From the NCBI GenBank assembly GCA_015039465.1, contig MU130545.1, positions 62,001-126,000 on the forward strand: a stretch of DNA of 64,000 nt. Reading direction: 5' to 3'. The notes below the pieces were generated by a model. It ran no database searches, had not been told where the DNA came from, and was given only the letters and a program-made list of their open reading frames with translations. Within the stretch, counting starts at the first letter, position 1, and every line of letters starts with the position of its first letter. Below, piece after piece: positions 26,453-36,970 of this stretch. This DNA comes from Phlegmacium glaucopus (taxonomy: Eukaryota; Basidiomycota; Agaricomycetes; Agaricales; Cortinariaceae). The translations under genes were made by a program, and so were the position numbers.

Positions 26453-29400
26453 CTCCCCCTCAAGTGAAACACTGTTGATTAGGCTCGTCCCCATCCGGTA
26501 TTTCGGACATATTACATAATGTCATCAGTTGCGCGTGACGAGGCAACTCGAAATACCGGCTGGGTGTTCTCGTCGCCCTTTTGGCGGGTGAGATTTTTCC
26601 CCGCCAATTCAGAGGTGGTCACTTCGTCGAAAAATGACTTCAAGGTCAATAAAAACAACTAAAATTGAATATATGTTTTCTTTTTGCATTTCAATTTTGA
26701 GTGATAAAGAGTATACAACTTTTTTTCCAAAATTTCTGTTTTACTCCGTCGTCATCGCATTTGGGTCCGTGCAACTTAGATCAGAAATCCTCGTCAACCT
26801 CGTCTCTGTCTGAATCGAACCCATCCTCGACTCGTTCTTCTCTTCATTTAGTCGTTCATGAGTGGGGGTCGGATGGTCACAATGGTGGAAATTGACATGC
26901 GATATGCGATATTAAAAATTGTGCATGGGCCCCAAATGCAACGATGAAGTTAAACTGAAATTTTAGAAAAAAGTTATGTACTATTTTTTATTGGGAGAAA
27001 TCAAAAAAACACATACTCAAAACATTAGCATGATTTTTGACCTCGGATGGATTTTTCATCGCACGGACCCAAATGCGATGACGGAGTAAAACAGAAATTT
27101 TGGAAAAAAATTGTATACTCTTTATCACTCAAAATTGAAATGCAAAAAGAAAACATATATTCAATTTTAGGTGTTTTTATTGACCTTGAAGTCATTTTTC
27201 GACGAAGTGACCACCTCTGAATTGGCGGGGAAAAATCTCACCCGCCAAAAGGGTGACAAGAACGCCCAGTCCGCTCGCGAGCTCGCTCCTTCCAAAGTCA
27301 TGTGCTTGATTGTCACTCGTCATAAGAGTGACAATCCGAATAGAGCTCGCGAGTGTGACAGGCTTGAGAGTCTAACCGTTGATCTCCATTATCATGCATG
27401 TGATCGTCATGTGATGATAAACATGCTGATTTCATTATCAATGGTTGTTGTCCTCGCTTCTAAAACTGAGTTTGAATTATTTTACTTCTTCAACTCCCCC
27501 AACCCCAGACTCTCAACAAACTGCACAAATTTAGGTCTTGCCAAAGCTTTGGTGAAGATGTCCGAGATATTTTTGTCTGTTGGTATGTAGTATATTTTGA
27601 TTTTCTTATCCTTGACTGCTTCCCTGATAAAATGATATCGTAGATTGATATGCTTCATCCTGGAATGAAATTTGTTGTCTTTCGCGAGCGTTATCGCACC
27701 TTGGTTGTCACAATTGACTTGCATAGGTCCTAGTGTTGATCCCCTCATCTCATTCACGAAACTCCTCATCCACAATGCCTCTGTAGCTGCATGGGTAAGC
27801 GCTATATATTCCGCTTCCGTACTTGACAATGCAATGATATGTTGCTTCTTTGAACTCCGGGATATTACCCCTTGCCCAAAATGAAATGAGTATCCTGATA
27901 TGGAGTGCCAATGCTTTTTGGCTTGCCCAATCCGCATTGCAGTATCCCTCAAGGAGCACATTCGATCAACCTCTGAAGGTGAGCCAATAATTTTTTGTTG
28001 TTCCCAGATAAGTAATGACACATTTCAATCCTTCCCAGTGTGCGATGCCCGGATTTTGTATAAATTGGGACAGTATCCCAACTGCATACACCACATCCAG
28101 CCTTGATACAACGACTGGCCAAAGTATGCTTCTGATTGCTTCACCGTAGGGATGCCATGCATTTGAGATGCTTGATTCACCGAGGATGGACACTGCTTGG
28201 TTGAAAACTGAGCTCCTGGCTCCATTGGTGTGGTTATTGGCTTCGCGTTGGTAAGTCTGAACTTTTCAACCATCAATTCAATGTAGGCACATTGATTTAT
28301 GGAGATTGTTCTAGCTTTCCTATCGCGCTTGATTTCAAATCCCAAAAACCAACCGATCGGTCTGTTATCGGTTATATCCCAGTGTTTTCTGATTTCTGCT
28401 TTGAACTTTTCAGCATCCTTCTTTCGTTTTGATGTGACAGCCATGTCGTTGGTTGCCACAGCAATGATCATATGCTCTTCTCCTGAGCATCAATAGAATA
28501 CCAAGTGGTCTATTGCTGAGCGTTTGAAACCCATATCATCCAAGAACACCTTACTCATTTCCATATACCATCCTCTCCCAGCCTGCTTCAATCCATACAA
28601 CCCTTTTAATAACCTCAAGACTTTCCCTTCCTGTCCTGGTTTCAGCACCCCATGAGGCGCTTTCATATATACAGTTTCCTTAAGAGGAGCGTTTAGATAA
28701 GCACTTTTGACATCAACATACTTGATTTCCCAATCTTGTTCTGCGGTGTTCACAAGAACTGCCCGAACAGTTGGCATTTTGGCAGCAGACAAAAAAGTCT
28801 CAGTGTAATTCACTCCTTCGACTTGTCTGTGACCACCAGCTATGATACAAAGTTGATAGCTCAGTGTTTCACCACTTGGTCCTCGTTTCACTCTCAAGAC
28901 TTCACCAAACGGAATAGCAACTTGACCTTTAGGTAAGTCCTTGACTACCCAAGTGCCAAATTTTTTGAGCTGATTAATTTCATAGTCTAAAGCTTCTTGC
29001 CATTCCCTTGCATTGGGTCCACATAGCGCTTCATCAAGTGAACAAGGGTCTGATGAGAGAGTACCAACGAGTGCTAGGTCGGGTGGTAGAGAGCTAAGTA
29101 GTTCATCTTCTTCAGAGGTTTTGGTTACTGACTGGTTTTCGTAGGTCAAGTCATCGTAACAAGCGACAGTTGCTACTAGGCCGTCATTTAATACTTTGTA
29201 GGCTCCAGGTGGCTTCTGTTGATGATGGCCACGACTGTACTGTTGAGATTGATTGTCGTTGTCTTTGAGCTCTGGAGCAAGTTCAGTTGAGGTTTCGGAC
29301 GCTGGTTCTTGTTGAGTTTGAACTGATTCAGATTGAGATTGAGGTTCAGTGATGTGTGGTTTATCAGGTTGTTCAACATTTTCAGCAGCATTTTTGGAGT

Positions 29401-30680
29401 TTTTAGGATTGTTGGAGGATGACTGGATGACTTTATCCCTCTTCCCCTCAGCCAGTATATCCACATGGATGTCAACATTGTCATTCATCCGTACATTGTT
29501 TTGATTGAAAACTACGTTCCTTTCAACAGTAACTGATCTTTTTTCAGGCCAGTAGATTTGGTAACCTTTAGATTCCAAATCATATCCAACAAAACAACCG
29601 ACTTGTGCTTGGGCATCTAACTTTCTGGCACTTAGGTCCTTCACATAGGCTGCTACTCCAAACTCCTGGATACCAGCAAGGTGCGGCTTTTTGTTATTTA
29701 ACATTTTGTAAGGGGTTTTTCCATCTAATGCATGTGCTGGGGTTCTATTCTGTAGCCACGTTGTATGCTTCATGGCTTCTTCCCAGAGGAAATGAGGCAA
29801 TCCAGATGCCAGAAGTAGGGCTCAAGCTTGTTCAGCTCGAGTATGCATCCCACATTCAGCTGTGCCGTTCTGAGGTGGAGAGTCATGAAACGGTAAGCTT
29901 GCGCTTGGTACCTCTGTCATCTTGATGCTCAGTCATCTGACGTGATAGGAATTCTCCCCCTCGATCCGAACACATAGTTTTTATTTGATTTCCAGTCTGA
30001 GTTTCTATAAAAGCTTTGTCGCGTTTGTACAATTGGAACATTTTGCTCTTTTTCTCTTGGAAATAGAGCTTTGTCTCACGAGTTGCATCATCTATACGAG
30101 CTGCCACATAACAGTGACCATTTAGACTCTTTACTGACGCAGGTCCCCATAGGTCCCAATGAACACGATCGCTGTATTTCGCAGCTCGAGTTTCTGATTC
30201 CTTTAGATATGGAAGTCTAGCTGACTTGGCCTTCACACACGCCTCACAGAAATCAGCTTTCAAATTACTATCAAGTTCGATGCCAGTGATAAACCCTTTG
30301 GATACCATGTGTTTAATAGCGGCAGCGGATATATGTCCTAATTTTGATGGGCTTCATTTAGGCTCATTTTGTGGGAAACTATATTGGCATGATGTTTGGT
30401 TTGGGGTTGATTCAAACCAGGAATACAATATAGATTGTCGACATGGGGTATAGTTGCAATGGTATGTCCTTTTGGGTGTTTAATAGTGCACATACCCTTA
30501 CGGAACCTCATTAGATATCCTGCCTTTTCCAACCTACTGATAGATATCAGCGTAAAGGCTAAATCAGGTGCATGTATCGCGTCTTTGAAGATGGTTTTAG
30601 TTTGTTTAGAACCATTCGGTAGGTCAAGTGACATATCTCCCATTCCAATAGCTTTAACCTTTCGACCATTAGGAGGTCTT
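26453..30680 (-). mobile_element. Ty1/copia retrotransposon body, 5' truncated and inactive
   Basis: Minus-strand frames in order: end of the protease/pre-integrase region (30643-30338, DAIHAPDLAFTLISISRLE); integrase zinc and core region (30308-29883, CEACVKAK, WDLWGP, SDRGGEF); integrase C-terminus and reverse transcriptase (29800-28490, KYVDVKSAYLNAPLKETVYM, LLKGLYGLKQAGRGWY); more RT (28471-28025); and RNase H (28021-27482, ALSSTEAEY, QVNCDNQGAI, end LGLGELKK). Frameshifts and stops lie near 29885, 29825, 28490 and 28022. The RT catalytic pair reads ATNDMAV where active relatives have two adjacent Asp residues. Gag, the 5' LTR and the primer site are missing; the body ends near 30680 where another repeat starts. 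Confidence 0.9.
26560..27270. mobile_element. Foldback element with about 220-bp inverted arms inside the copia 3' region
   Basis: The left arm (about 26560-26782, containing TTGGCGGGTGAGATTTTTCC and CGCATTTGGGTCCGTGC) reappears as the reverse complement at about 27050-27270. The roughly 270-bp centre has no open frame. It lies between the retrotransposon stop codon (27482) and polypurine tract (26463), so it probably inserted into the element. Confidence 0.75.
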
Positions 30681-30689
30681 TACACTAAG

Positions 30690-30880
30690 CCACTAATTCT
30701 GATTGGACTCACTCGGACTCAAGTTTGGCTGGAACACCAGCCATTTTTGATTTTTGAGTCCGAGTTCAGTCCGAGCTCAGTCTGAGTAAATTGCTCGGAC
30801 TGTTATCTCATCGGATTCCGATGGATTCTGAGCAGTCCAAGCAGTCCAAGCAAGTCCAAGCAAGTCTGAGTATTTGGTCA
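30690..30880. repeat. Motif-iterated element built from GAGTCCGAGT
   Basis: Repeated variants of GGACTCGGACTC and CAGTCCGAGCTCAGTC, then AGTCCAAGCA copies. A related but not identical element lies at 38700-38960. It replaces the 5' part of the copia element. Confidence 0.6.
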
Positions 30881-30888
30881 CTTTACTT

Positions 30889-30967
30889 AAAAAAAGTCAA
30901 CCACGGGAATTGAATTCCTTACAGGTCAACAAACAGAGTGCTGTAACCAACTAGGCTAAACAACCTT
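30889..30967 (-). ncRNA. tRNA-like sequence, candidate SINE head
   Basis: On the minus strand the stretch has a perfect pol III A box TAGCCTAGTTG (30958-30948), a near-consensus B box ATTCAATTC within GAATTCAATTCCC (30917-30905), D-arm-like GTTGGTTACAGC, and a T7 run (30895-30889) as terminator. The acceptor ends GGTTGTT and GGTTGAC do not pair, so it is not a working tRNA gene. The GAGTCC motif element follows directly on its 3' side, which fits a tRNA-derived SINE with a repetitive body. Confidence 0.45.
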
Positions 30968-31600
30968 GTTAAAATATGTAATATGAGTTATATTTAATGT
31001 ATAGTCCAAATTCTTTTTTTAATATATAATAAAATTTAAAATCTATTTTTTGGCATCTTGGCATTGTGTTCACGCATGTTTGTCACATGTTTGTACACAC
31101 ATTTGTCTTCTCACCTACCACCACCACTCCTTTCCCACAACCATCACCACCACCACTGCTGTTAGGGCAACTGCGACACCGACTTAGTCAAGCTAGCAGG
31201 GGATCCAAAGAGGAAAGGATGGGGATCCCTGCTAGGCTGTGGGGTATTTAAGTACTAATATGGACATAATGGAGATATAAAATGATAAAGGAATGATATG
31301 ATAATAAGTAATTAATTAATTAAGAAGTGGTGTGATGTGAAAAATAAAAATAAAAGATGGAGTGAACTGGAGGATCGGAGTTGGATCAGAGTTATGGAGT
31401 ATTGGAGTAAACAAATGACGGTGATACACTGTCAGTACGCTAGGTGCTGTACTAACTGAGGTGTGATGCGGCTCGGGGCTTCGGTGGCCTAAACACTGAG
31501 TCAAGTATATGCAGAAAGGTTCCAACTAAGGTAGGGCGACGAGATATGAGACGAGCGAAACGAGGAGCAATGTAATGACGAAAGGGCGACAAAGGAACGA
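30968..31600. other. AT-rich region, no gene
   Basis: Contains a run of CACC-rich DNA (31120-31160) and AT-rich sequence near 31300. A possible LTR start TGTTAGGGCA lies at 31161 but no matching end was found. Confidence 0.4.
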
Positions 31601-31606
31601 AGTGGC

Positions 31607-31760
31607 GACGCAGTGATGAAGGGGAGATGCAGTGACGAAGGGGAGATGCAGTGACGAAGGGGAGACGCAGTGATGAAGGGGAGACGCAGTAACGAAGGGG
31701 CAACGCAGTGACGAAGGGGCAACGCAGTGATGAAGGGGCGACGCAGTGACGAAGTATAGT
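31607..31760. repeat. Minisatellite with 19-bp unit
   Basis: About eight tandem copies of a 19-bp unit close to GCAGTGACGAAGGGGAGAC with small substitutions. Because three units make 57 bp, all frames stay open and give a spurious 19-residue peptide repeat on the minus strand. Confidence 0.9.
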
Positions 31761-33093
31761 CGCTGTATGGGCGACTCGCAGTAAAATGCAATGAAACGAA
31801 GGCGAACGACGAGAGAGACGATGACAAGACTTAATTCTATACTCTGGGGAGAGAGGCGAATACTTTCTTATTGTTCTTTGTAACTAAATTACAGGAGGGT
31901 TTTATAGTAGGTAGAGGAGATCACATGGCTAAGTTGCACATGTGTATCTATAAAACAAATCAAAACGATGAAACAGGAGTCCAAGAGGGACTAGCCTCTT
32001 TTTTCCCCCCCCATGAATGGAACATTCTACCCGGCCAGGACGTCGTAGTCGACGCCGTAGGACCCACGGAAAGACCCACGGACAAAAAGACATTTTTGTA
32101 ATTCCTTTTTTTTTCTTTCTTTTTCATTCATGTATCATGAATGGCACCAACGAAGGGAGCAAAGACGAAGGAAAAAAACGGATGAAGTAATGAGAGCCTA
32201 AGGAGGAGCAGCTGAAACCACGCAAACCCAACATAAAACGAGCGTAAGTTGTGGACCCTGAACGCTCTGGCTCAGGTCCCGTACTGTTATCACCCACCAT
32301 CATCATCACTGCACCTTTCTCGCCAACAATCCCCTGTGGGCTAAAGTTGGGTTTGGAGTTGGAATCTTAGTATGTGGGGCGGAAAGGTTGCTGGACGACT
32401 GAAAGCCGGGTTGAGTGTCGTGGGCAACTACTCGTACGACCAAGGGACGGAAGCAAAAAGCGTAAAAACCGTCGCTGCAGCGAGATGCAGCGGAGAATGT
32501 GGCTGATAAACGACAAAATAACGTATCTATTCAGAGACCGATAAGCCAGCAGCGGGGATGACAGGGTCTTCGAAGGATTTACGGAACCGATATAAAGCGA
32601 GCATGCTAGCGGGGGAGGAGGCCGTCATGGGCCTGCTGTAATCCGCAGGACGGAGGGAAAGCGAGGGAAAGTGGTCGCCAGTGCACATATCAGTACGAAA
32701 AAGGTATAAACCATTACGAGTGAGCAGATTCTCAGCATCCGTACAGGTGACGGGTCTGGCTGCAGGGGAATGCGATGTGGCTTAGCAAACCACAGTTTAG
32801 CAGCATCGATGGGATGGTCAGCGAGGATAGGTCGCTGTTAGTGGTCTAGCTCTTCAAGGAATTGTGGTAACCCGTAAAACCCAGCGACTAGTAAATATAA
32901 GAAAATAGAGAGAAGCCAATGGAGTTTGCGCAACAAAAGAAATAAAAACTATGCAAACGGTAGCGAGGAACTAGCGGAGGGATATGGTGTACAGAGGACG
33001 GCCAGGAGCCTCGCTACTGGCCAGGAGAAAGTAAATAGCGGGTGATAGGGACTACAAAACAGAGGGGTAAAACGAAAAAAAAAAAAAAAAAAA
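31761..33093. other. No gene recognised
   Basis: Open frames are short and lack domains. GACCCACGGAAAGACCCACG near 32060 is a small direct repeat. A run of about 21 A residues ends at the hairpin that starts at 33094. Confidence 0.45.
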
Positions 33094-33295
33094 ATTGATA
33101 TTATATATAATTCTATTATTTTGTATGGAACTCGACGTCCTCGTCGTAAAGACCCCGTCCCTAAACATAACCACCACCACCACCACCACAACTGCTTGTG
33201 TGGTGGTGGTGGTGGTGGTTATGTTTAGGGACGGGGTCTTTACGACGAGGACGTCGAGTTCCATACAAAATAATAGAATTATATATAATATCAAT
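33094..33295. repeat. Perfect hairpin with 97-bp arms
   Basis: Positions 33094-33190 and 33199-33295 are exact reverse complements around an 8-base loop ACTGCTTG. The arms run from ATTGATATTATATATAATTC to six CCA triplets. There is no coding sequence; frames crossing it only read the CCA/TGG repeats. The right end coincides exactly with the start of the complement-only block. Confidence 0.95.
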
Positions 33296-33753
33296 ATTTT
33301 GTGTAATACTTGGACCGACAACAGTCAAGTTCCATTCATCTTAATAGAATTATTAATTATGTACATACATTATCAATATTTTATTTAAAATACTTATGTC
33401 TACAAGTTTACTTATCGGGGGGTTCATCAGGTCGGTTAGAGTCTCCCCGGAGGGTACAACAACCACCAAAACGAGCACCAGCACGTGAACCGTTATAAAA
33501 GTTGTAACGTCTACGGTTACTACACCGATAGGTACTGGAACCGGGTCGATACCCTTTCCAAATAGAAATGAAGACGTTGTGACTAGGACCTGTCAAATTG
33601 AACCGAAGACAATTCGGATGACCATGACATTTTACACGGTAATCAGGATGTCAACCAGGTCAAAATTTTTGACAACGTTCTTTTAAAAGTGGTCAGTCTC
33701 CACTCATGAGTGAGCGTTCAGTAAATTGATTAAGGGGGGGATAAATTCTATTA
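33295..33753. other. Block that is the plain complement of 33755-34213
   Basis: Base n equals the complement of base n+460, read in the same direction, for 449 of 459 positions. Example: CTTGGACCGACAACAGTCAA (33309) against GAACCTGGCTGTTGTCAGTT (33769). The ten differences are at 33481, 33570, 33684, 33714, 33728, 33734-33737 and 33739, so the source was a slightly diverged copy, not a duplicate of the same text. Mirrored left to right, it would be an ordinary inverted copy of its neighbour. It codes for nothing as printed. Confidence 0.95.
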
Positions 33754-33829
33754 AATAAAACACATTATGAACCTGGCTGTTGTCAGTTCAAGGTAAGTAG
33801 AATTATCTTAATAATTAATACATGTATGT

Positions 33830-35663
33830 AATAGTTATAAAATAAATTTTATGAATACAGATGTTCAAATGAATAGCCCCCCAAGTAGTCCAGCCAATCT
33901 CAGAGGGGCCTCCCATGTTGTTGGTGGTTTTGCTCGTGGTTGTGCACTTGGCAATATTTTCAACATTGCAGATGCCAATAATGTGGCTATCCATGACCTT
34001 GGCCCAGCTATGGGAAAGGTTTATCTTTATTTCTGCAACACTGATCCTGGACAGTTTAACTTGGCTTCTGTTAAGCCTACTGGTACTGTAAAATGTGCCA
34101 TTAGTCCTACAGTTGGTCCAGTTTTAAAAACTGTTGCAAGAAATTTTTCACCAGTCAGAGGTGAGTACTCACTAGCAAGTCATTTAATTAATTATAACTC
34201 TATTTAAGATAATAAACACCATATTTACACTTCTGGAGTCTTAAAGGTCAATTAAATATTGCTGAGGAAGAAGATGAAGATATTAGTTGGACTAAGACAG
34301 AAAGTGGTGAATATGTTGCTCATCTTTTGGCAGTAAGTCATACTCTTAAATATTAAATTTTACAATTTACACTATTCTTGTAGAGCTCTTTCGATGCAAC
34401 TTACCCAATCTCCACCATTCCATCTATTCCTCCTTCTATGCCAGGTTCACTTCTGAGTCTGTTATGCAAGCTCGTCATGCTCTGCCTCTTCATCATGCAA
34501 TCCATCCACATCTGTGGATGTTGATGCTATTCATTCCTCAGCTCTGTCTAAGCAAGAGCTTATTACTGCCTTAGATATCAACCCAGAGCTCTGTGATGAC
34601 AAGGCTGGGGATAAAGGTCTTATTCATGCATATGCTAAGTGGAAGGCAATAAAGGCTGCTTATAAGAAGTTGCAGAGCATGACTTGGAGTGGGAATAAAC
34701 CCACATATGGTGGTATCATTGCTCTTTTCGTCTCTACTTCCATGTTTTATTCACACTACAAGTATTTCAATGATGCAGTCAAGCATCCTGAAATGCTGGA
34801 GTGGTTGGAAGAGAGAAAAAATGGTCCATCAGATATGGACATTTGGGGAAAAGAGAAAAGTTATTTTACATTTTCTGATTTGATTAAGTGGCTCAAGGAG
34901 GCAGGTGATGGAATAGGGATGGATTCAGATGCTTCTGTTGATGGAAAGAGGGGTAGGAAAATAAAGAAGGGAAAAGAGACCAAGAAGAATTATAAATCCA
35001 AGTCCTCTAAGAAATTGTAAGCTTAGTATGATTTATTTTTTTCATGTAAAAGTTCAAATTGCTTTTCTGTACAATAGTTTCAAAGTCTTTAGCTTCATCA
35101 CATCTACTTTAAAGATGTTGTTTCAATTTCAAGTTCTTTGGCTACTATCCCTCATCTGTCTATTTTTGCCAACTGTGACTGCTATGCCTAATGTGGAGAA
35201 ACAATCATTTCCTGATTTGACCTTCAAGGTCTTTAGTGAATTTATTCTCTCACACTTTAGCTCTCAAGTGTCCTTGGCAACAGTTCTTGTTCTTCTGTTT
35301 ACAATGACAGAAAATCCTGAACTGCTCTCATTACATGCTCGGCAACAAAATCCTGTATATGATGAGGAAAATACTGTACAGGTTTCTAGTTAGATGAAAG
35401 CTCTGGCAAAGGCAATTACATACCAATTAGAGGAGGAGACTCAAACACTGTTCAAAAGGTCTGAAAGGCCTTTTAATGAAGACCAAATTGCTTTTTCACT
35501 TGGGAAAAAGCTTGACAGTTTGGCTAAGCTGTTGGATCTGTTTCCCTACAATAAAAAGGGTAAATTCAAAGGAAAATTGAAATCAGTTTCCCATGATGAA
35601 ATAGAGCCTGTTCTTGTGATTTGCCCTGATGCTATTGTCTGCCAATCCTTAAAGTGCAATCCA
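33830..35663 (+). pseudogene. CxC5-type protein of a KDZ-associated module, 5' part
   Basis: First exon 33851-34160 (SPPSSPANLRGASHVVGGFA), intron 34161-34246, exon 34247-34332 (QLNIAEEEDEDISWTKTE), intron 34333-34383, then an exon that loses frame near 34440 and reopens at about 34514 (ALSKQELITALDINPELCDD). The CxC5 domain starts near 35130 and reaches ICPDAIVCQSLKCNP just before the N gap; an in-frame TAG lies at 35391-35393. CxC5 is a cysteine cluster known from fungal proteins linked to Kyakuja-Dileera-Zisupton transposons. It could be two adjacent genes (a Lys-rich ORF ending at 35020 and the CxC5 protein). Frameshift plus stop make activity unlikely unless they are sequencing errors. 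Confidence 0.65.
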
Positions 35664-36373
35664 NNNNNNNNNNNNNNNNNNNNNNNNNNNNNNNNNNNNN
35701 NNNNNNNNNNNNNNNNNNNNNNNNNNNNNNNNNNNNNNNNNNNNNNNNNNNNNNNNNNNNNNNNNNNNNNNNNNNNNNNNNNNNNNNNNNNNNNNNNNNN
35801 NNNNNNNNNNNNNNNNNNNNNNNNNNNNNNNNNNNNNNNNNNNNNNNNNNNNNNNNNNNNNNNNNNNNNNNNNNNNNNNNNNNNNNNNNNNNNNNNNNNN
35901 NNNNNNNNNNNNNNNNNNNNNNNNNNNNNNNNNNNNNNNNNNNNNNNNNNNNNNNNNNNNNNNNNNNNNNNNNNNNNNNNNNNNNNNNNNNNNNNNNNNN
36001 NNNNNNNNNNNNNNNNNNNNNNNNNNNNNNNNNNNNNNNNNNNNNNNNNNNNNNNNNNNNNNNNNNNNNNNNNNNNNNNNNNNNNNNNNNNNNNNNNNNN
36101 NNNNNNNNNNNNNNNNNNNNNNNNNNNNNNNNNNNNNNNNNNNNNNNNNNNNNNNNNNNNNNNNNNNNNNNNNNNNNNNNNNNNNNNNNNNNNNNNNNNN
36201 NNNNNNNNNNNNNNNNNNNNNNNNNNNNNNNNNNNNNNNNNNNNNNNNNNNNNNNNNNNNNNNNNNNNNNNNNNNNNNNNNNNNNNNNNNNNNNNNNNNN
36301 NNNNNNNNNNNNNNNNNNNNNNNNNNNNNNNNNNNNNNNNNNNNNNNNNNNNNNNNNNNNNNNNNNNNNNNNN
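35664..36373. other. Assembly gap (710 N)
   Basis: Unsequenced stretch. It falls inside the CxC5 domain and its right edge is inside the CxC6 domain of the reversed block, so the gap separates pieces of one module. Confidence 1.
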
Positions 36374-36970
36374 GCGTGTACCGTAAATCGAGGTTTAAGT
36401 TAGAGTACTAACCGTGTCTTTCGTGAAGGAACTATTAACAGTTCTAGTCGACATGTTAATAGTTTTCGTGTTACTCAACCAGGGTATTGTAAAGGTAGAT
36501 TTTATTGGTAAAACTGTCCTCTAACAAGGTCAAGAACACTATGACTACATGGAACAACAAGTCAATATCAACACAAACCTAGTTCGTAACATAGTCGTCA
36601 AGAAAACATGTAGACTCATGTAAGACTCGTGTGTACAGGAACTCGTCGAGTTTATTTAGGAAAAAGTGGGTTCGTACTTTTACGAAGTTAACATTGTAGA
36701 AGTTACAAGTTGAACAGAAAGTCGAGATCCAGGTTCAATCTACGTCGTGACTATCATGTTTATCTAAGGACTTGTTTACTGACGGTTTAGACTGCAGCTC
36801 ATTGGAAGTGAAATCGACAAGGTTTTGATAATAAGGTTATGAGTCACATTCGACGTCGTCTTCGTACTTTCGATATGTAAGGTGAGTCTTTGTCGTAAAC
36901 TTTTAAGAGCCAGTTGGGTTCACGAGACGGGTTGAAACTCTATGTAGTCGTTTGAGGCTAAAAATTAGTA
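36374..36970. other. CxC6-domain coding sequence printed backwards (reversed, not complemented)
   Basis: Neither strand has a long frame. Read from high to low coordinate without complementing, the stretch translates to typical CxC5/CxC6-linked protein: YLKVGQSTWVDREFSNAV, then GMYSFHASAAAYTEYWNNSF, GHVCSECTQMYKRTADT, VKMVILDGNVMGPTHCAFDN and CANHEIEFGAKCHVR. This would join well to TQACEEHQGQWNKHVQ at about 37716, which is in normal orientation. One frameshift and one in-frame TGA are present in that reading. The reversed segment may extend further right, anywhere up to about 37715. Confidence 0.9.

Noticed and set aside
30896..30967. Functional tRNA gene
   Set aside because: The acceptor stem does not pair and the anticodon arm is irregular, so it is called tRNA-like only.
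31607..31760. CRISPR-like array
   Set aside because: Repeats are contiguous with no spacers and the DNA is from a eukaryote.
31501..31827. Minus-strand peptide with 19-residue repeats
   Set aside because: It is only the translation of a 19-bp minisatellite, open in every frame because the unit is not a multiple of three but free of stops.
31161..31860. Possible LTR starting TGTTAGGGCA
   Set aside because: No matching CA end, duplication or related copy in the window.
33052..33388. Facing open frames across the hairpin
   Set aside because: Both read the CCA/TGG repeats and hairpin arms, one being the mirror of the other; no coding evidence.
33295..34213. Ordinary inverted repeat
   Set aside because: Reverse complement does not match; only the same-direction complement does.
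35394..36403. Open frame continuing through the N gap
   Set aside because: The frame is open only because N is not read as a stop; the sequence right of the gap is printed backwards.
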